Below are positions 19,994-31,116 of a stretch of DNA of 64,000 nt, piece after piece. The DNA is from Enterobacter hormaechei subsp. xiangfangensis. Its GTDB lineage: Bacteria > Pseudomonadota > Gammaproteobacteria > Enterobacterales > Enterobacteriaceae. The position numbers and the translations under genes are program-made. The stretch lies in contig NZ_CP017183.1 in assembly GCF_001729785.1 (NCBI RefSeq), forward strand, positions 3,906,001-3,970,000, given 5' to 3'. Each line of letters starts with the position of its first letter. The stretch's first letter is position 1. Below the pieces are notes generated by a model. It was not told the origin of the DNA and did not search any database. It saw nothing but the letters and a program-made list of their open reading frames with translations.

Positions 19994-20052
19994 ATCACCT
20001 TACCGCTCAACTGCTATGCTTATTCTGACTTCATGTTTAACAGGAGGATGGA

Positions 20053-20493
20053 ATGGGTCTTTTTAACTTCGTGAAAGAAGCAGGCGAAAAGCTTTGGGAC
20101 AACCTGACCGATCATAAGGGTCAGAGCGACAAAATCACCGAGCACCTCAAGAAACTCAACATTCCCGGTTCCGATAAAGTTCAGGTTAACGTCACCGATG
20201 GCAAGGCCAGCGTAACGGGCGACGGGCTAACGCAGGAGCAGAAAGAAAAAATCCAGGTCGCCGTCGGCAACATCGCGGGCGTCAGCGAGGTGGAGAACAA
20301 TATCACCGCGACAGACGCCAAAGATGAAGCAACCTACTATACGGTGAAATCCGGCGATACCCTGAGCGCCATCTCTAAAACCGTGTACGGCGATGCCAAT
20401 CAGTACAACAAGATCTTTGAGGCGAACCGCCCGATGCTCTCCAGCCCGGATAAAATTTATCCCGGCCAGACGCTGCGTATTCCTAAGGCATAA
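20053..20493 (+). CDS. BON-LysM protein, Kbp (YgaU)-like
   Basis: This 146-residue protein resembles E. coli Kbp (YgaU, 149 residues), a cytoplasmic potassium-binding protein. It starts [20 protein letters not shown], has a BON domain at about 25-90 ([18 protein letters not shown]) and a LysM domain at about 96-145 ([20 protein letters not shown]). There is no signal peptide. In E. coli kbp lies elsewhere, so this is either a relocated kbp or a second copy, which the window cannot settle. A good ribosome site (AGGAGG) precedes it. It is the first gene of the accessory block between ygiN and parE. Confidence 0.85.
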   Translation: MGLFNFVKEAGEKLWDNLTDHKGQSDKITEHLKKLNIPGSDKVQVNVTDGKASVTGDGLTQEQKEKIQVAVGNIAGVSEVENNITATDAKDEATYYTVKSGDTLSAISKTVYGDANQYNKIFEANRPMLSSPDKIYPGQTLRIPKA

Positions 20494-20532
20494 CGTCTGA
20501 GGCTATTGGTTCACGTCGCGCAGAGGAACAGC

Positions 20533-21060
20533 ATGAAAATCGCTTGTCTTGGCTGGGGCTCGTTAATCTGGAAAAGCGGCGCGCTACCGGTAGCCGGTGA
20601 GTGGCAAACCGACGGGCCTTCTTTGCCCGTCGAGTTCTGTCGGGTCAGTGATGGCGGTGAACTGGCGACCGCCATCTGTATGAATGCCCCTGCCGTGCCG
20701 GTGCTTTGGGCATGGCTGGAGGCCACAACGTTGAGCGTGGCCTGCCGCGCTTTGCGTGAGCGCGAAGCCATTCCCGAGGATCGCTGCGATGGCATTGGCT
20801 CGTTGCTAATCACCGGACGCGACACGGGTATCCTGACAACATGGGCCAGGGAGAAAGGTATTGAAGCGATCATCTGGACCGGGCTTCCGCCGAGAAGCGC
20901 GTCGCAGGAAGGCAGGGTTCCTGCCGTGGACGAGGCCATCGCTTATCTCGACGGCCTCAGCGGACAGACCCGCAGCCATGCGCGGGACTATATTTGCCGC
21001 GTGCCTGCCCAGCTTGATACGCCCTACCGGCGCGCCATTAAAGAGGTGCTTGGGTGGTGA
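20533..21060 (+). CDS. Unrecognised 175-residue protein, possible gamma-glutamylcyclotransferase-like fold
   Basis: I use the ATG at 20533, preceded by CAGAGGAACAG; an in-frame TTG at 20506 is less likely. The protein starts MKIACLGWGSLIWKSGALP. The G-W/Y-G-S-L-I-W motif after a beta strand is like that of gamma-glutamylcyclotransferase/ChaC-type folds, but I cannot confirm the catalytic Glu. It is cytoplasmic, with no signal or membrane segment. Similar hypothetical proteins ending in a YR-IxxxLGW motif are common in proteobacteria, from memory. It is convergent with the GH88 gene, with only 12 bases between stops. Confidence 0.65.
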   Translation: MKIACLGWGSLIWKSGALPVAGEWQTDGPSLPVEFCRVSDGGELATAICMNAPAVPVLWAWLEATTLSVACRALREREAIPEDRCDGIGSLLITGRDTGILTTWAREKGIEAIIWTGLPPRSASQEGRVPAVDEAIAYLDGLSGQTRSHARDYICRVPAQLDTPYRRAIKEVLGW

Positions 21061-21072
21061 TACCGCTGCCCG

Positions 21073-22260
21073 TTACCAGTACAGCTTCCAGCTCTGGGTG
21101 AAGCGCACCAGCGCCTCGACGTAGAAGTAATCGCCCCAGCTCGCGCACTCATCCACGCCTTTATTGCTCGCCAGGTGATACACCGAGTGCTTAAGCAGCC
21201 CGTTGCCCTTCTCTTCTTTGCCCATCAGATAGTGCTTTGTCAGCGTGGACATAATCCCTTTCGCCCATTCGAGGTAACGTTCGCGATCCGGATCCGTGAC
21301 CGGCAGGTGTTTTACCAGCTCCAGCAGCCCACATACCGCAATCGCCGCCGAGGAAGAGTCACGCAGCGCGTCGGTGCCCACCAGCGCCAGATCCCAGTGG
21401 CAGACGTAGTCTTCCGGCAGGCGATTGAGGAAGTAGTTCGCCAGCCGTTTTGACAGAGCGATCATCGTTTCGTCGCCGGTATAGATATAGCTCAGCAGGA
21501 AACCGTAAATGCCCCAAGCCTGCCCGCGCGACCAGCAGGAGTCGTCGGCGTAGCCCTGCTGGGTGTTGCCGTAGCGCGGTGCGCCGGTTGCTACATCCAT
21601 ATAGTAGGTGTGGAAGGTGGAGGCATCGTCACGAATGAGATACGTCGCCGCCTGCATGACGTGCGCTTTTGCGGCGTCGGCAAAGCGCGGATCGCCCGTC
21701 TGCTCTGTTGCCCAGTAGAGCAGCGGCAGGTTCATGTTGCAGTCGATGATCATTCGCCCGGCCTGCTCCGGATCGGAGAGATCGCCCCACGCCTGGATGA
21801 TCTTCGCCTTCTCGTGGAAGCGTTCCAGCAGGGCTTCCGCCGCCAGCAGCGAGAAGCCGCGCGCCTCGCGGTTTCCGGTCAGCCGCCACGCGGCTACGCA
21901 GGAGAGCGTGTAAAGGAAGCCTAAATCGTGGGTATTGGTGTCGTTGCGCCCGGCGATGCGCAGGCCAAACGAGCGCACGTGTTTTTCCGCCATCGCACGG
22001 AATTTTTCCTCGCCGCTCATCTCCCACGCCAGCCACAGCTGCCCGGTCCAGAAGCTGGTGGTCCACTCCACGTTGTCAGTCAGCGGATAAAAACCGTTCT
22101 GGCAGGTTTCCGCCGGGAATTTGTCGCCGAACTCCGTTAAATGACGGCTAATCAGGTCCAGAACGTGGCTGCGCGCCGAATTCAGTTCATCGCTGAATGC
22201 GCGGGAGTCAACGGGCGCAGCGATAACAGGCAGGCGTTCTTCTTTGATACGACTTAACAT
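21073..22260 (-). CDS. GH88 unsaturated glucuronyl hydrolase
   Basis: This 395-residue protein has the alpha6/alpha6-barrel signature of family GH88: EWTTSFWTGQLWLAWE (65-80), HDLGFLYTLS with catalytic Asp112, and MIIDCNMNLPLLYWA with Asp173, the second catalytic position. Such enzymes release unsaturated glucuronic or galacturonic acid from oligosaccharides made by polysaccharide lyases. There is no signal peptide, so it acts in the cytoplasm. It is the last gene of an operon with the symporter (28-base gap) and the DUF2264 protein. The substrate is not readable from sequence; a uronate-containing plant or animal glycan is likely. Confidence 0.88.
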   Translation of the reverse strand: MLSRIKEERLPVIAAPVDSRAFSDELNSARSHVLDLISRHLTEFGDKFPAETCQNGFYPLTDNVEWTTSFWTGQLWLAWEMSGEEKFRAMAEKHVRSFGLRIAGRNDTNTHDLGFLYTLSCVAAWRLTGNREARGFSLLAAEALLERFHEKAKIIQAWGDLSDPEQAGRMIIDCNMNLPLLYWATEQTGDPRFADAAKAHVMQAATYLIRDDASTFHTYYMDVATGAPRYGNTQQGYADDSCWSRGQAWGIYGFLLSYIYTGDETMIALSKRLANYFLNRLPEDYVCHWDLALVGTDALRDSSSAAIAVCGLLELVKHLPVTDPDRERYLEWAKGIMSTLTKHYLMGKEEKGNGLLKHSVYHLASNKGVDECASWGDYFYVEALVRFTQSWKLYW

Positions 22261-22288
22261 ATTTCGGTTCCTTCTTTGACGGCGTAAT

Positions 22289-23554
22289 TTATCGTGTTGA
22301 CGTTTCTGCTACGTTCAGCGCACGAGCCCCGCGCCATTTGCTCTGACAGGCGGATAACGTAAAAGCAGAAATAAGGGTAAAGGTCAGCGCCGTTGCGCCC
22401 ATGATGATATAGGTGTGCTCAAAGCCAATACGGTCATACATATAGCCGGCAGGGGAAGAGACCACCACGTTGCCAACGTAGAGCATCGCCTGATAGCCGA
22501 GTAAATACATGGTGGCATTGACGCGCTTGTCGAAATGCTCGGCGATATATTTAAATACCGACACCAGCAGGAGACAAATTTCCAGACCGTACAGCGGCTT
22601 AAGCACTGAAATTAACAGGTGAGAATCACACATGCCGGAAATAATCAGACGCGCCCCGACCACCAGCCCGACAATTAATAGCCCGCGTTTGGCGCCAATA
22701 AAGTTCACAAACAGCGGGATCACCATATACATGACGAACTCCATGCCCGACTGCACGGTCCCGAGATAACCGAATACCGCGTTGCCCTGGTGAATATCGT
22801 CGAAGAAGGTGACGAAATAGCGCGAGAACTGCTGCTCGGCGATAAACATCATCCACGCCACGCCCGCCACGTACAGGCAGAAGGCCCAGAATTTGCGGTT
22901 TCGCAGCAGGGCGTAAACGTCTGACGGGGCGATTTTCTCTTTCGTCAGCACCTCGCCCGCGTGAATGGAGTTAGTGTTCACTTTCAGGCTCAGCAGGACG
23001 ATCAGCATCACCACCGACGCCACGCTGCCGAGAATAAAGTTATACGCCGGTGAGAGGTTGAACAGCAGGCCGGAGAAGGATGACGCCACCGCCCAGCCGA
23101 GCGATCCCCACATACGGATCTGCCCGAACTCCATGCCGTTTAAGCGGCTAAAGCGGTCGGAATACGATTCGCACGCCGCCACGCCCGCGTACCAGGCAAA
23201 GCTTAAATAGAGCGCGCCGATAATAATCCCCAGCAGGGTATTAGACATTAACAGCGGCTGGTATACGTAAATAAAGAACGGCGCCATCAGGGCCGACATG
23301 ATCACCACAAAATAGAGCAGGTATTTGCTCATGCCGATCTTATCGAGAATATAGCCGTAGATCGGTTTAAGAATTACGGAGAATATCCCGTTCACCGCAA
23401 AAACGGTTCCAATCACCGAGCCGCTGAGATTGGCTTTCTGGCCAAGCCAGATCGCCAGCAGTCCAATACTGGCAGACCAGGTAAAGAAATAGAGAAAGAT
23501 AAAGCTACTGATTTTGTAATATTCAGTTCTGTTAGTTGTCGATGTGCTTTTCAT
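22289..23554 (-). CDS. MFS oligosaccharide:H+ symporter (LacY/RafB type)
   Basis: This 421-residue inner-membrane protein has about 12 membrane helices and the look of the oligosaccharide:H+ symporter family: the N-terminal YYKISSFIFLYFFTWSASIG, the GYILDKIGMSKYLLY loop 2-3, and RMWGSLGWAVASS in helix 5, as in LacY-type proteins. It presumably imports the oligosaccharide that the GH88 enzyme cuts. A GAGGAT ribosome site precedes the start. It lies 31 bases after the DUF2264 stop, in the middle of the operon. It could instead carry a simple unsaturated disaccharide; the exact substrate is unknown. Confidence 0.86.
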   Translation of the reverse strand: MKSTSTTNRTEYYKISSFIFLYFFTWSASIGLLAIWLGQKANLSGSVIGTVFAVNGIFSVILKPIYGYILDKIGMSKYLLYFVVIMSALMAPFFIYVYQPLLMSNTLLGIIIGALYLSFAWYAGVAACESYSDRFSRLNGMEFGQIRMWGSLGWAVASSFSGLLFNLSPAYNFILGSVASVVMLIVLLSLKVNTNSIHAGEVLTKEKIAPSDVYALLRNRKFWAFCLYVAGVAWMMFIAEQQFSRYFVTFFDDIHQGNAVFGYLGTVQSGMEFVMYMVIPLFVNFIGAKRGLLIVGLVVGARLIISGMCDSHLLISVLKPLYGLEICLLLVSVFKYIAEHFDKRVNATMYLLGYQAMLYVGNVVVSSPAGYMYDRIGFEHTYIIMGATALTFTLISAFTLSACQSKWRGARALNVAETSTR

Positions 23555-23585
23555 ATCATCCTCGCCGACGTGTAGGGCCAGATTT

Positions 23586-25400
23586 TTATAATGTGAACGA
23601 CAGCTTACGTTCGCTTCCGGGTTCGCTAATGACGACCCGGCTATGGGTTATATTCAGCTGCGGCGTCGCCGCAGCAGGCTGTCTTCCGCCAGCCAGGACG
23701 GCGCAACAGAGCCAGCTTTCCCCTTGCGGGAGGTCAGCTTTTAACAGCGGAATGGAGGCGCACTCCGCAAACATAATGCTGCTGTTCGGCGGCGTGACGA
23801 TGCTGTCTGGCTTGCGCTGAATGATCGGCGAAAGATCGACAATGACGCTGCTGCCGTTTTCAGCCAACAGATAACAACCGCGTTCGCGCACCTGGTGGGC
23901 GGTTTTCATCACCGCAAAGCCGCCCTCGACGGTTTGCAGAGTGCGCGTGCTGTTGATACGGTGCAGGCGCAGGTGCCACTCCCCGAACGGGATCTGCCAG
24001 GTCGCAATCTGCACGTCGCGCCACGGCGACCAGCGCGAGAAAATGTAATTTTCATCCACCCGAACCTCTTCGCACTCGCGACGACCGCGGAAATAGTCAT
24101 CTCCGTCCGCCAGCAGCAGCATGGAATCGCAGGCGGCATGCTTCAGGCCAAAACGCCCGCGCTCAAGGGTGAATCCGAAGCGGCTGGAGTAGGCAAATTT
24201 GGTGTATTTCGCTTCGGTGTTGACGTAGTTGTTCAGCTCCAGCTGACCAGCGGTGAGCATGACGACGTGCTGCGAATCTTTCGAATGCATCAGGATCTGC
24301 TGCGCATGCGGAATCACATGTTTTTCAGCAAGCGCGGGCAGCGGCTGCTCGTCGGCCTGCCAGAACGGATGCGCCTCCGGCAGCGCCAGGATCAGATAGG
24401 TTTTCAGCGCCCAGTACGGTGAACCGGGGGAGTTGTAATCCTCGCACATCGCCAGGTTCGGATACGCAAACCCCAGGGTGAGAATGCCGTCGCGATCGAC
24501 AATCGACTGCTGCTGCCACCAGCGCAGATGCCGCAGCACAATGCCTTTCACGATGCCCGGGGTGAAGACGTCCAGCTGGGAAAAAGCCACCGCGCTCCAG
24601 AAGGCAACCATGGCAAAGCGGTAGGTCAGGCTGCGGCCAAACGGCACCGAGGCGCCATCGGCGGCGGACCAGTAGATAAAGTCTTCCGCGAACAGACGCG
24701 AGCGCTCGCGCAGAACATTCGCCCTCGCCTCGTCGTCACTCAGGGTGGCGTAAATCAGGCCGTAGAAATGGAAAGCCATGGAGATGTAGTAATCTTTCGG
24801 GCGGCCGGGACCGTCGGAATACCAGCCGTCGCCGAGGTAGTAGGCGTCCATCAGCGCAAAGCGGTGGTCAATGGCGGCCTGATCGTACGGCAGGCCGGCG
24901 CGCTTAAAGCCTAGCTGAACCATGATGGCAAAATAGTTCCAGTTGCTGTCCGGCATCTGCGCGTCGGTGATTTGGTTGAGCCACGCGTGCAGGTTCATCA
25001 CCTCGCGACCGGTAAAGTGCGCGGTGAGTTTATCTCCCAGCAGAGCGAGCCCCAGACCGTAGGCCGCCATCTCCACCAGACGCTGATCGTACGGGCCGGT
25101 TTCTCCCCAGTAACCGCTGCTTTGCGGGTCGGTACCAAGCTTAATGGCAGTAAGGTACTTCTCGCTGAACGGCGTGCTTTCGCCGGACGCCATCAGCGGA
25201 AACAGCCCCCACAGCGCGCGGGAAAGTCCCTCCATCTGCGCAATATCTGCTGTGTAATGGGCGCAGGTGTCGCCCAGCGGGAATCGTGAACGGTTCGCCG
25301 GAAATTGCGTGTCCAGCGCCTGTAAAAGTGCATTCAACGACGCCACTACCTCCTGGCGTGAAGACAACGGATTTGATTTTTCTTTGTTTGCCGCCCACAT
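23586..25400 (-). CDS. DUF2264 domain protein, probable glycan-processing enzyme
   Basis: I start at the ATG preceded by GAGGGCGAACCG, giving 604 residues; a longer in-frame start at 25478 lacks a ribosome site. The N-terminal two-thirds carry the DUF2264 pattern HYTADIAQMEGLSRALWGL (about residues 50-68), with many Trp/Tyr/Asp residues of an alpha/alpha toroid, and a beta-rich C-terminal third (about 400-604). There is no signal peptide. From memory, DUF2264 proteins have been linked to a beta-glucuronidase family (GH154); I could not check this. As first gene of an operon with a symporter and GH88, it probably takes part in uronate-oligosaccharide breakdown. Confidence 0.8.
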   Translation of the reverse strand: MWAANKEKSNPLSSRQEVVASLNALLQALDTQFPANRSRFPLGDTCAHYTADIAQMEGLSRALWGLFPLMASGESTPFSEKYLTAIKLGTDPQSSGYWGETGPYDQRLVEMAAYGLGLALLGDKLTAHFTGREVMNLHAWLNQITDAQMPDSNWNYFAIMVQLGFKRAGLPYDQAAIDHRFALMDAYYLGDGWYSDGPGRPKDYYISMAFHFYGLIYATLSDDEARANVLRERSRLFAEDFIYWSAADGASVPFGRSLTYRFAMVAFWSAVAFSQLDVFTPGIVKGIVLRHLRWWQQQSIVDRDGILTLGFAYPNLAMCEDYNSPGSPYWALKTYLILALPEAHPFWQADEQPLPALAEKHVIPHAQQILMHSKDSQHVVMLTAGQLELNNYVNTEAKYTKFAYSSRFGFTLERGRFGLKHAACDSMLLLADGDDYFRGRRECEEVRVDENYIFSRWSPWRDVQIATWQIPFGEWHLRLHRINSTRTLQTVEGGFAVMKTAHQVRERGCYLLAENGSSVIVDLSPIIQRKPDSIVTPPNSSIMFAECASIPLLKADLPQGESWLCCAVLAGGRQPAAATPQLNITHSRVVISEPGSERKLSFTL

Positions 25401-25457
25401 CGGTTCGCCCTCGTAATCAACTGCGGCAAAGCATAGTGAATCCGCAAGGTGCAGAAA

Positions 25458-25473
25458 TGTTAGCCGTGTCACA
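25458..25473. promoter_or_regulatory. CRP-like site in the DUF2264/AraC divergent region
   Basis: TGTTA-GCCGTG-TCACA matches 9 of 10 core positions of TGTGA-N6-TCACA. It lies 58 bases before the DUF2264 start and 94 before the araC-type gene, a sensible place for catabolite control of the sugar operon. Confidence 0.55.
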
Positions 25474-25566
25474 GGCATGAACGATGAATAAACCTCCAGT
25501 TGAGAAAATTTAAAAAGGTGGTTTATAAAGACGATCAGACGGGAAAAAGTTGAGTTTTATTGCACT

Positions 25567-26403
25567 ATGCACGACACGCCGACAACCGACCTTCTGGAAC
25601 TGATCGCCCTGAACGATACCGTGGCCTCGTTCAGCCGCCTGTTTGCCAATACGGTGCGCTACCATCACTGGCATCAGTGTCTGGAGATCCTCTATGTGGA
25701 AGAGGGCTTTGGCGTGGCGATTGTCGATAATCGTCACTACACCATGCGCCCCGGACGACTGTTTTTCTTCCCGCCTTTTACGCTGCACAAGGTCATGGTG
25801 GACGAACAGGCGGAGGCAATTTACCGCCGCACCATTATTCATCTCGACCAGCACGCGGTGCTGAAGATCCTGCGGGATTTTCCCCAGACCCGGCAGCGCC
25901 TGGAGCGGCTGTCACGCCGTGGCGGCGAAGCGTGGGTCGCCGATTTAGCCCACTATCACCACCATATCGACCATCTGTTTAGCTGCTATAAACCGCCGAT
26001 GAACGGCGAGAGCATCGCCAGCCTGCTGATCGGCCTGTTCGCGATGCTGCCCGACGATCGCGACGGCGAGCCGGGCAACAGCCAGGGGATCGCCAGCCAG
26101 GTCATGTTCTGGCTCGACGAGCATTATCAGGAGAAATTTCGTCTGGATGCGCTGGCCGCAGAGCTGGGTAAATCGCGTAGTTACGTATCGCGAAGATTCC
26201 ATGCGGAAACAGGCGAAAAAATTCACGACTACCTGAACACGCTAAGGTTGCGTAAGGCGTGCGAGTGTTTACTCCACACTGATTCGAGCGTGCGTGACAT
26301 TGCCGCACAGGCGGGATTTTCCGACGTGACGTGGTTTATCAGCGCGTTTAAAAAGGGGATTGGCGAGACGCCGTTGCAGTACCGGAAAAACCATTCATCG
26401 TGA
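25567..26403 (+). CDS. AraC-family regulator of the adjacent sugar operon
   Basis: This 278-residue protein has an N-terminal cupin sensor domain (about 20-150: HWHQCLEILYVEEGFGVAIV, then RPGRLFFFPPFTLHKV) and a C-terminal AraC helix-turn-helix pair (about 178-275: LDALAAELGKSRSYVSRRFHAETG and FSDVTWFISAFKKGIGETPLQYR). It is divergent from the DUF2264-symporter-GH88 operon with 166 bases between starts, so it most likely activates that operon on binding an unsaturated uronide or breakdown product. The ribosome site before this ATG is weak, so the exact start is uncertain. Confidence 0.88.
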   Translation: MHDTPTTDLLELIALNDTVASFSRLFANTVRYHHWHQCLEILYVEEGFGVAIVDNRHYTMRPGRLFFFPPFTLHKVMVDEQAEAIYRRTIIHLDQHAVLKILRDFPQTRQRLERLSRRGGEAWVADLAHYHHHIDHLFSCYKPPMNGESIASLLIGLFAMLPDDRDGEPGNSQGIASQVMFWLDEHYQEKFRLDALAAELGKSRSYVSRRFHAETGEKIHDYLNTLRLRKACECLLHTDSSVRDIAAQAGFSDVTWFISAFKKGIGETPLQYRKNHSS

Positions 26404-26460
26404 TGAGCTGCATTTCTTGTCCGGCGGCGCTACGCTTGCACGGGCCTACGGGTTAAGTAG

Positions 26461-26488
26461 GCCGGGTAAGGCGCAGCCGCCACCCGGC
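26461..26488. repeat. GCCGGGTAAGGCG...CCACCCGGC palindromic repeat
   Basis: This is nearly the same unit as at 2491-2518. It lies between the convergent araC-type gene and parE and marks the right edge of the accessory block. Confidence 0.7.
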
Positions 26489-26504
26489 AAAAAGACAGCG
26501 TGTA

Positions 26505-28400
<1,896 letters not shown>

Positions 28401-28425
28401 TTAAGCTAGCAATTCGCATTGATTG

Positions 28426-29007
28426 TCAGTGGCTGTGCAGTCCAAGAAAATCGACAATCTGGGTGAAATGATCTTCAAAGCCCGTGAAAGCATGGTTACC
28501 GCCCTCTTCTACAGTCTGGCGGCAGGATGCGTAATACGCCACTGCCTGGCGGTAATCCAGCACTTCATCTCCCGTCTGTTGCAGCAGCCAGATAAGATCG
28601 GGCGCTTCAAGCGGGTCGACCTGCATAACTTTGAGATCGTAAATATGGCGTGACTCTAGCACATATTGTTGGCCGGTGTAGGGGTTCTCGTTTTCGCCAA
28701 GAAAGTCCCTTAACAGCTCAAATGGCCGGACCGCCGGGTTGACGACGACAGCGGGCAACATAAAGCACTGCGACAGCCAGGTGGCGTAGTAGCCGCCGAG
28801 CGACGACCCGACAACGCCAAACGATTCGCCGCCGTGTTCCAGCACTAGCGATTCCAGCATCTCTGCCGCATCCGCCGGATAAGGGGGCAACTGCGGAATA
28901 ATCATCTCCACGTGGGGATGATTCGCGCTCAGCCACTGGCGAAGCTGCGTCGCTTTCGCCGATCGCGGTGAGCTGTTAAACCCATGCAGATAGAGAAGCG
29001 TCGACAT
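28426..29007 (-). CDS. yqiA: Esterase YqiA (alpha/beta hydrolase)
   Basis: YqiA is a 193-residue cytoplasmic esterase with activity on short-chain esters, of uncertain natural substrate. The start [16 protein letters not shown] overlaps the cpdA stop (ATGA), which shows translational coupling. The nucleophile elbow is [10 protein letters not shown], and the oxyanion motif is LHGFNSS. It matches E. coli YqiA in length. A longer in-frame frame upstream lies inside cpdA and is not real. It forms an operon nudF-yqiB-cpdA-yqiA-parE on the minus strand. Confidence 0.94.
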   Translation of the reverse strand: MSTLLYLHGFNSSPRSAKATQLRQWLSANHPHVEMIIPQLPPYPADAAEMLESLVLEHGGESFGVVGSSLGGYYATWLSQCFMLPAVVVNPAVRPFELLRDFLGENENPYTGQQYVLESRHIYDLKVMQVDPLEAPDLIWLLQQTGDEVLDYRQAVAYYASCRQTVEEGGNHAFTGFEDHFTQIVDFLGLHSH

Positions 29008-29834
29008 CAATAGCCTTCCGAAGCGGTATCCGGGCGGAATTGTGCCCCGGCCAGACGGCAAACTTCGGTGGTCAGCGAGCCATCGGCATGCAGCTCCAGC
29101 CAGCGCCAGCCCGGTGCGATGGTATCCAGCGTAAAGTTGGCGCAGTGCGGCTTAAACTGCACGCAGGTAGAGGGCGTCGCGAGCAGGCGGCGACCGTTCC
29201 AGTCGAGATCCTGTTCCTGGTGAATGTGCCCGCACAGCAAATTTTTCACGCGCAGGAATTTCGCCAGCACGCCGTCCAGCGCCGCAGAGTTGCGTAAGCT
29301 GTGCTGATCGAGCCAGCTACAGCCCGCCGGCAGCGGGTGATGATGCAGTAACAGCAGCGTATTGCGATTCGGTTCGGCGGCCAGTTTTGTCTCCAGCCAG
29401 TCAAGCTGATAGTCGCTCAACTCACCGTGCGGAACGCCAAACACCTGACTGTCGAGGAGCAGAATTTGCCACTGGTCCCCCGCAAAGACACATTTTGCCG
29501 GTGAAATCCCCGCATCCTGAAGCGAACTGTACATCGCGGGCTGAAAATCGTGATTGCCCGGCAGCCAGACGCAAGGCACGCTAAAGCTCGCAATCCCTTC
29601 AGCAAAATGCTGATAGGCTGCGGAGGATTGATCCTGCGCCAGATCGCCCGTCGCGACGATCAGATCGCATGGCCGCTTTTCAGCATGGATCGCGTCAAGA
29701 ACCGCCTGATAACTCTCCCAGGTGTTCACGCCCAGAAGCGTCTCATGCTTTTCGGCAAAAAGGTGGGTGTCGGTGATTTGTAATATCCTGACTGGCGCCC
29801 CACCAGCAACAGTCAGGTTCAACAGGCTTTCCAA
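29007..29834 (-). CDS. cpdA: 3',5'-cyclic AMP phosphodiesterase CpdA
   Basis: CpdA is a 275-residue metallophosphoesterase that hydrolyses cAMP to AMP and so tunes CRP signalling. The metal-binding motifs are in order: QITDTHLF (residues 19-26), [28 protein letters not shown] and CGHIHQEQD. Length equals that of E. coli. It overlaps yqiA by the ATGA at 29004-29007 and lies 27 bases after yqiB. No membrane or signal segment is seen, so the enzyme is cytoplasmic. Confidence 0.97.
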   Translation of the reverse strand: MESLLNLTVAGGAPVRILQITDTHLFAEKHETLLGVNTWESYQAVLDAIHAEKRPCDLIVATGDLAQDQSSAAYQHFAEGIASFSVPCVWLPGNHDFQPAMYSSLQDAGISPAKCVFAGDQWQILLLDSQVFGVPHGELSDYQLDWLETKLAAEPNRNTLLLLHHHPLPAGCSWLDQHSLRNSAALDGVLAKFLRVKNLLCGHIHQEQDLDWNGRRLLATPSTCVQFKPHCANFTLDTIAPGWRWLELHADGSLTTEVCRLAGAQFRPDTASEGY

Positions 29835-29861
29835 ATGGTGTCCTTAGGTAGGTTTATGACG

Positions 29862-30284
29862 CTAACAAACCGGAATCGCCATTGCTCCATGTGCTAAACA
29901 ATATCTTAGCCAGTCGGCTAAAAACTGGTTAATTTGATGCTTTTCGTCGCGTTGATGCAACTTTTTATTCGGATAATCATACCGCGCTTTAAAGCGAAAG
30001 ATCTGCTGGCTTGAACACACTTCAGCGACCATCGCGTCATGATAAAGACGTACCGTCATCGACGGCAGGCTCCAGTAGCTGATGCTCGGCGCCGTTTGCT
30101 CAATCTCCACCAGCGTAGTGTAGCGCGTTGATTCTGTGATCGTTAACCGATACTGCGCGTTGCTCACCTGATAGCTCACCGTTTCGCCGGGCGCGTCGTT
30201 TCGCGGCAGCAGGCGGCGCAGCTGAGCGAAATTGGTTTCGCACAGGCGCATCATTTCTGGGAAGTCAGGTGTATAACGCTTCAT
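29862..30284 (-). CDS. yqiB: DUF1249 protein YqiB
   Basis: YqiB is a 140-residue protein of the DUF1249 family, function not established. I start at [18 protein letters not shown], which overlaps the nudF stop by 4 bases (ATGA). The length and position between nudF and cpdA are as in E. coli. The protein is beta-rich in the middle ([19 protein letters not shown]) and cytoplasmic, with basic patches. It has been proposed to affect mRNA or cAMP-related functions only by its position, which is weak evidence. Confidence 0.93.
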   Translation of the reverse strand: MKRYTPDFPEMMRLCETNFAQLRRLLPRNDAPGETVSYQVSNAQYRLTITESTRYTTLVEIEQTAPSISYWSLPSMTVRLYHDAMVAEVCSSQQIFRFKARYDYPNKKLHQRDEKHQINQFLADWLRYCLAHGAMAIPVC

Positions 30285-30913
30285 TTTTTCCACTCGTGTC
30301 GTAATGTCTGATAATGCAGCTGTAGCCATTGCAGAGCGATGACAGACGCTGCGTTGTCGATTTTCCCCTCTTCTACCCACTGGTAAGCCAGCTCCCGACT
30401 CACCACATGAACCCGAATATCTTCGTTTTCATCTGCCAGACCATGGATCCCTTCCGCTGTCGTGGCGTCCACTTCGCCCACCATGATAGATGAACGTTCC
30501 GTTGTCCCACCCGGGCTTGCCAGGTAGCTCAACACCGGCTTCGTCCGGCCAACCACCAGGCCCGCCTCTTCCAGCGCCTCGCGGCGAGCGACGTCTTCGA
30601 CAGACTCACCTTCTTCGATCATCCCGGCCACCATCTCCAGCAACCACGGCGTTTCGCTGGTATCATAAGCCGCAATACGCACCTGCTCGACCAGCACAAC
30701 TTCGTCACGCACTGGGTCATAGGGTAGCAACACAGCCGCATGCCCGCGCTCAAAAATTTCGCGTTTGATTTCACCGCTCATCTCACCGTTAAACAGACGA
30801 TGCCTGAAACGGTAAAGTTCCATTGAAAAAAAACCGCTATAAAGCGTTTCTCGTGCAATAATTTCTACATCGTTTTTGGCGAAGGTGACAGGCACGTTTT
30901 CTGGTTTTTGCAT
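30281..30913 (-). CDS. nudF: ADP-ribose pyrophosphatase NudF
   Basis: NudF is a 210-residue Nudix hydrolase that splits ADP-ribose into AMP and ribose 5-phosphate. The Nudix box is complete: it begins GMIEEGES, continues with the REALEEAGL half and fits GX5EX7REUXEEXGU. Length matches the E. coli enzyme (209). It is the first gene of the nudF-yqiB-cpdA-yqiA-parE operon and is divergent from tolC, with about 200 bases between starts that hold the tolC control region. Confidence 0.96.
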   Translation of the reverse strand: MQKPENVPVTFAKNDVEIIARETLYSGFFSMELYRFRHRLFNGEMSGEIKREIFERGHAAVLLPYDPVRDEVVLVEQVRIAAYDTSETPWLLEMVAGMIEEGESVEDVARREALEEAGLVVGRTKPVLSYLASPGGTTERSSIMVGEVDATTAEGIHGLADENEDIRVHVVSRELAYQWVEEGKIDNAASVIALQWLQLHYQTLRHEWKK

Positions 30914-31014
30914 CGGTCGAGTCCTGGTAGCAATGGTGATGAAATTGTGAATTTCAAGGCTGTTTGGCTGCCGTTTGTATGGCTATATGGTAGATTGGAG
31001 CAAATTACCGCCAG

Positions 31015-31060
31015 ATGGCACGTTACGCCAACCTTTTGGTGTGGATGATTCTGTTAGAAT
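31015..31060 (+). promoter_or_regulatory. tolC promoter with a mar/sox/rob box
   Basis: ATGGCACGTTACGCCAACCT (31015-31034) fits the marbox form AYnGCAC-N5-RYYAA, and TAGAAT (31055-31060) is a likely -10 element. The box overlaps the expected -35 region, as for class II MarA/SoxS/Rob activation of tolC in E. coli. Confidence 0.7.
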
Positions 31061-31116
31061 CGGCAATTATTTTTAATTAGATCAGCGCTAATACTGCTTC
31101 ACAACAAGGAATGCAA

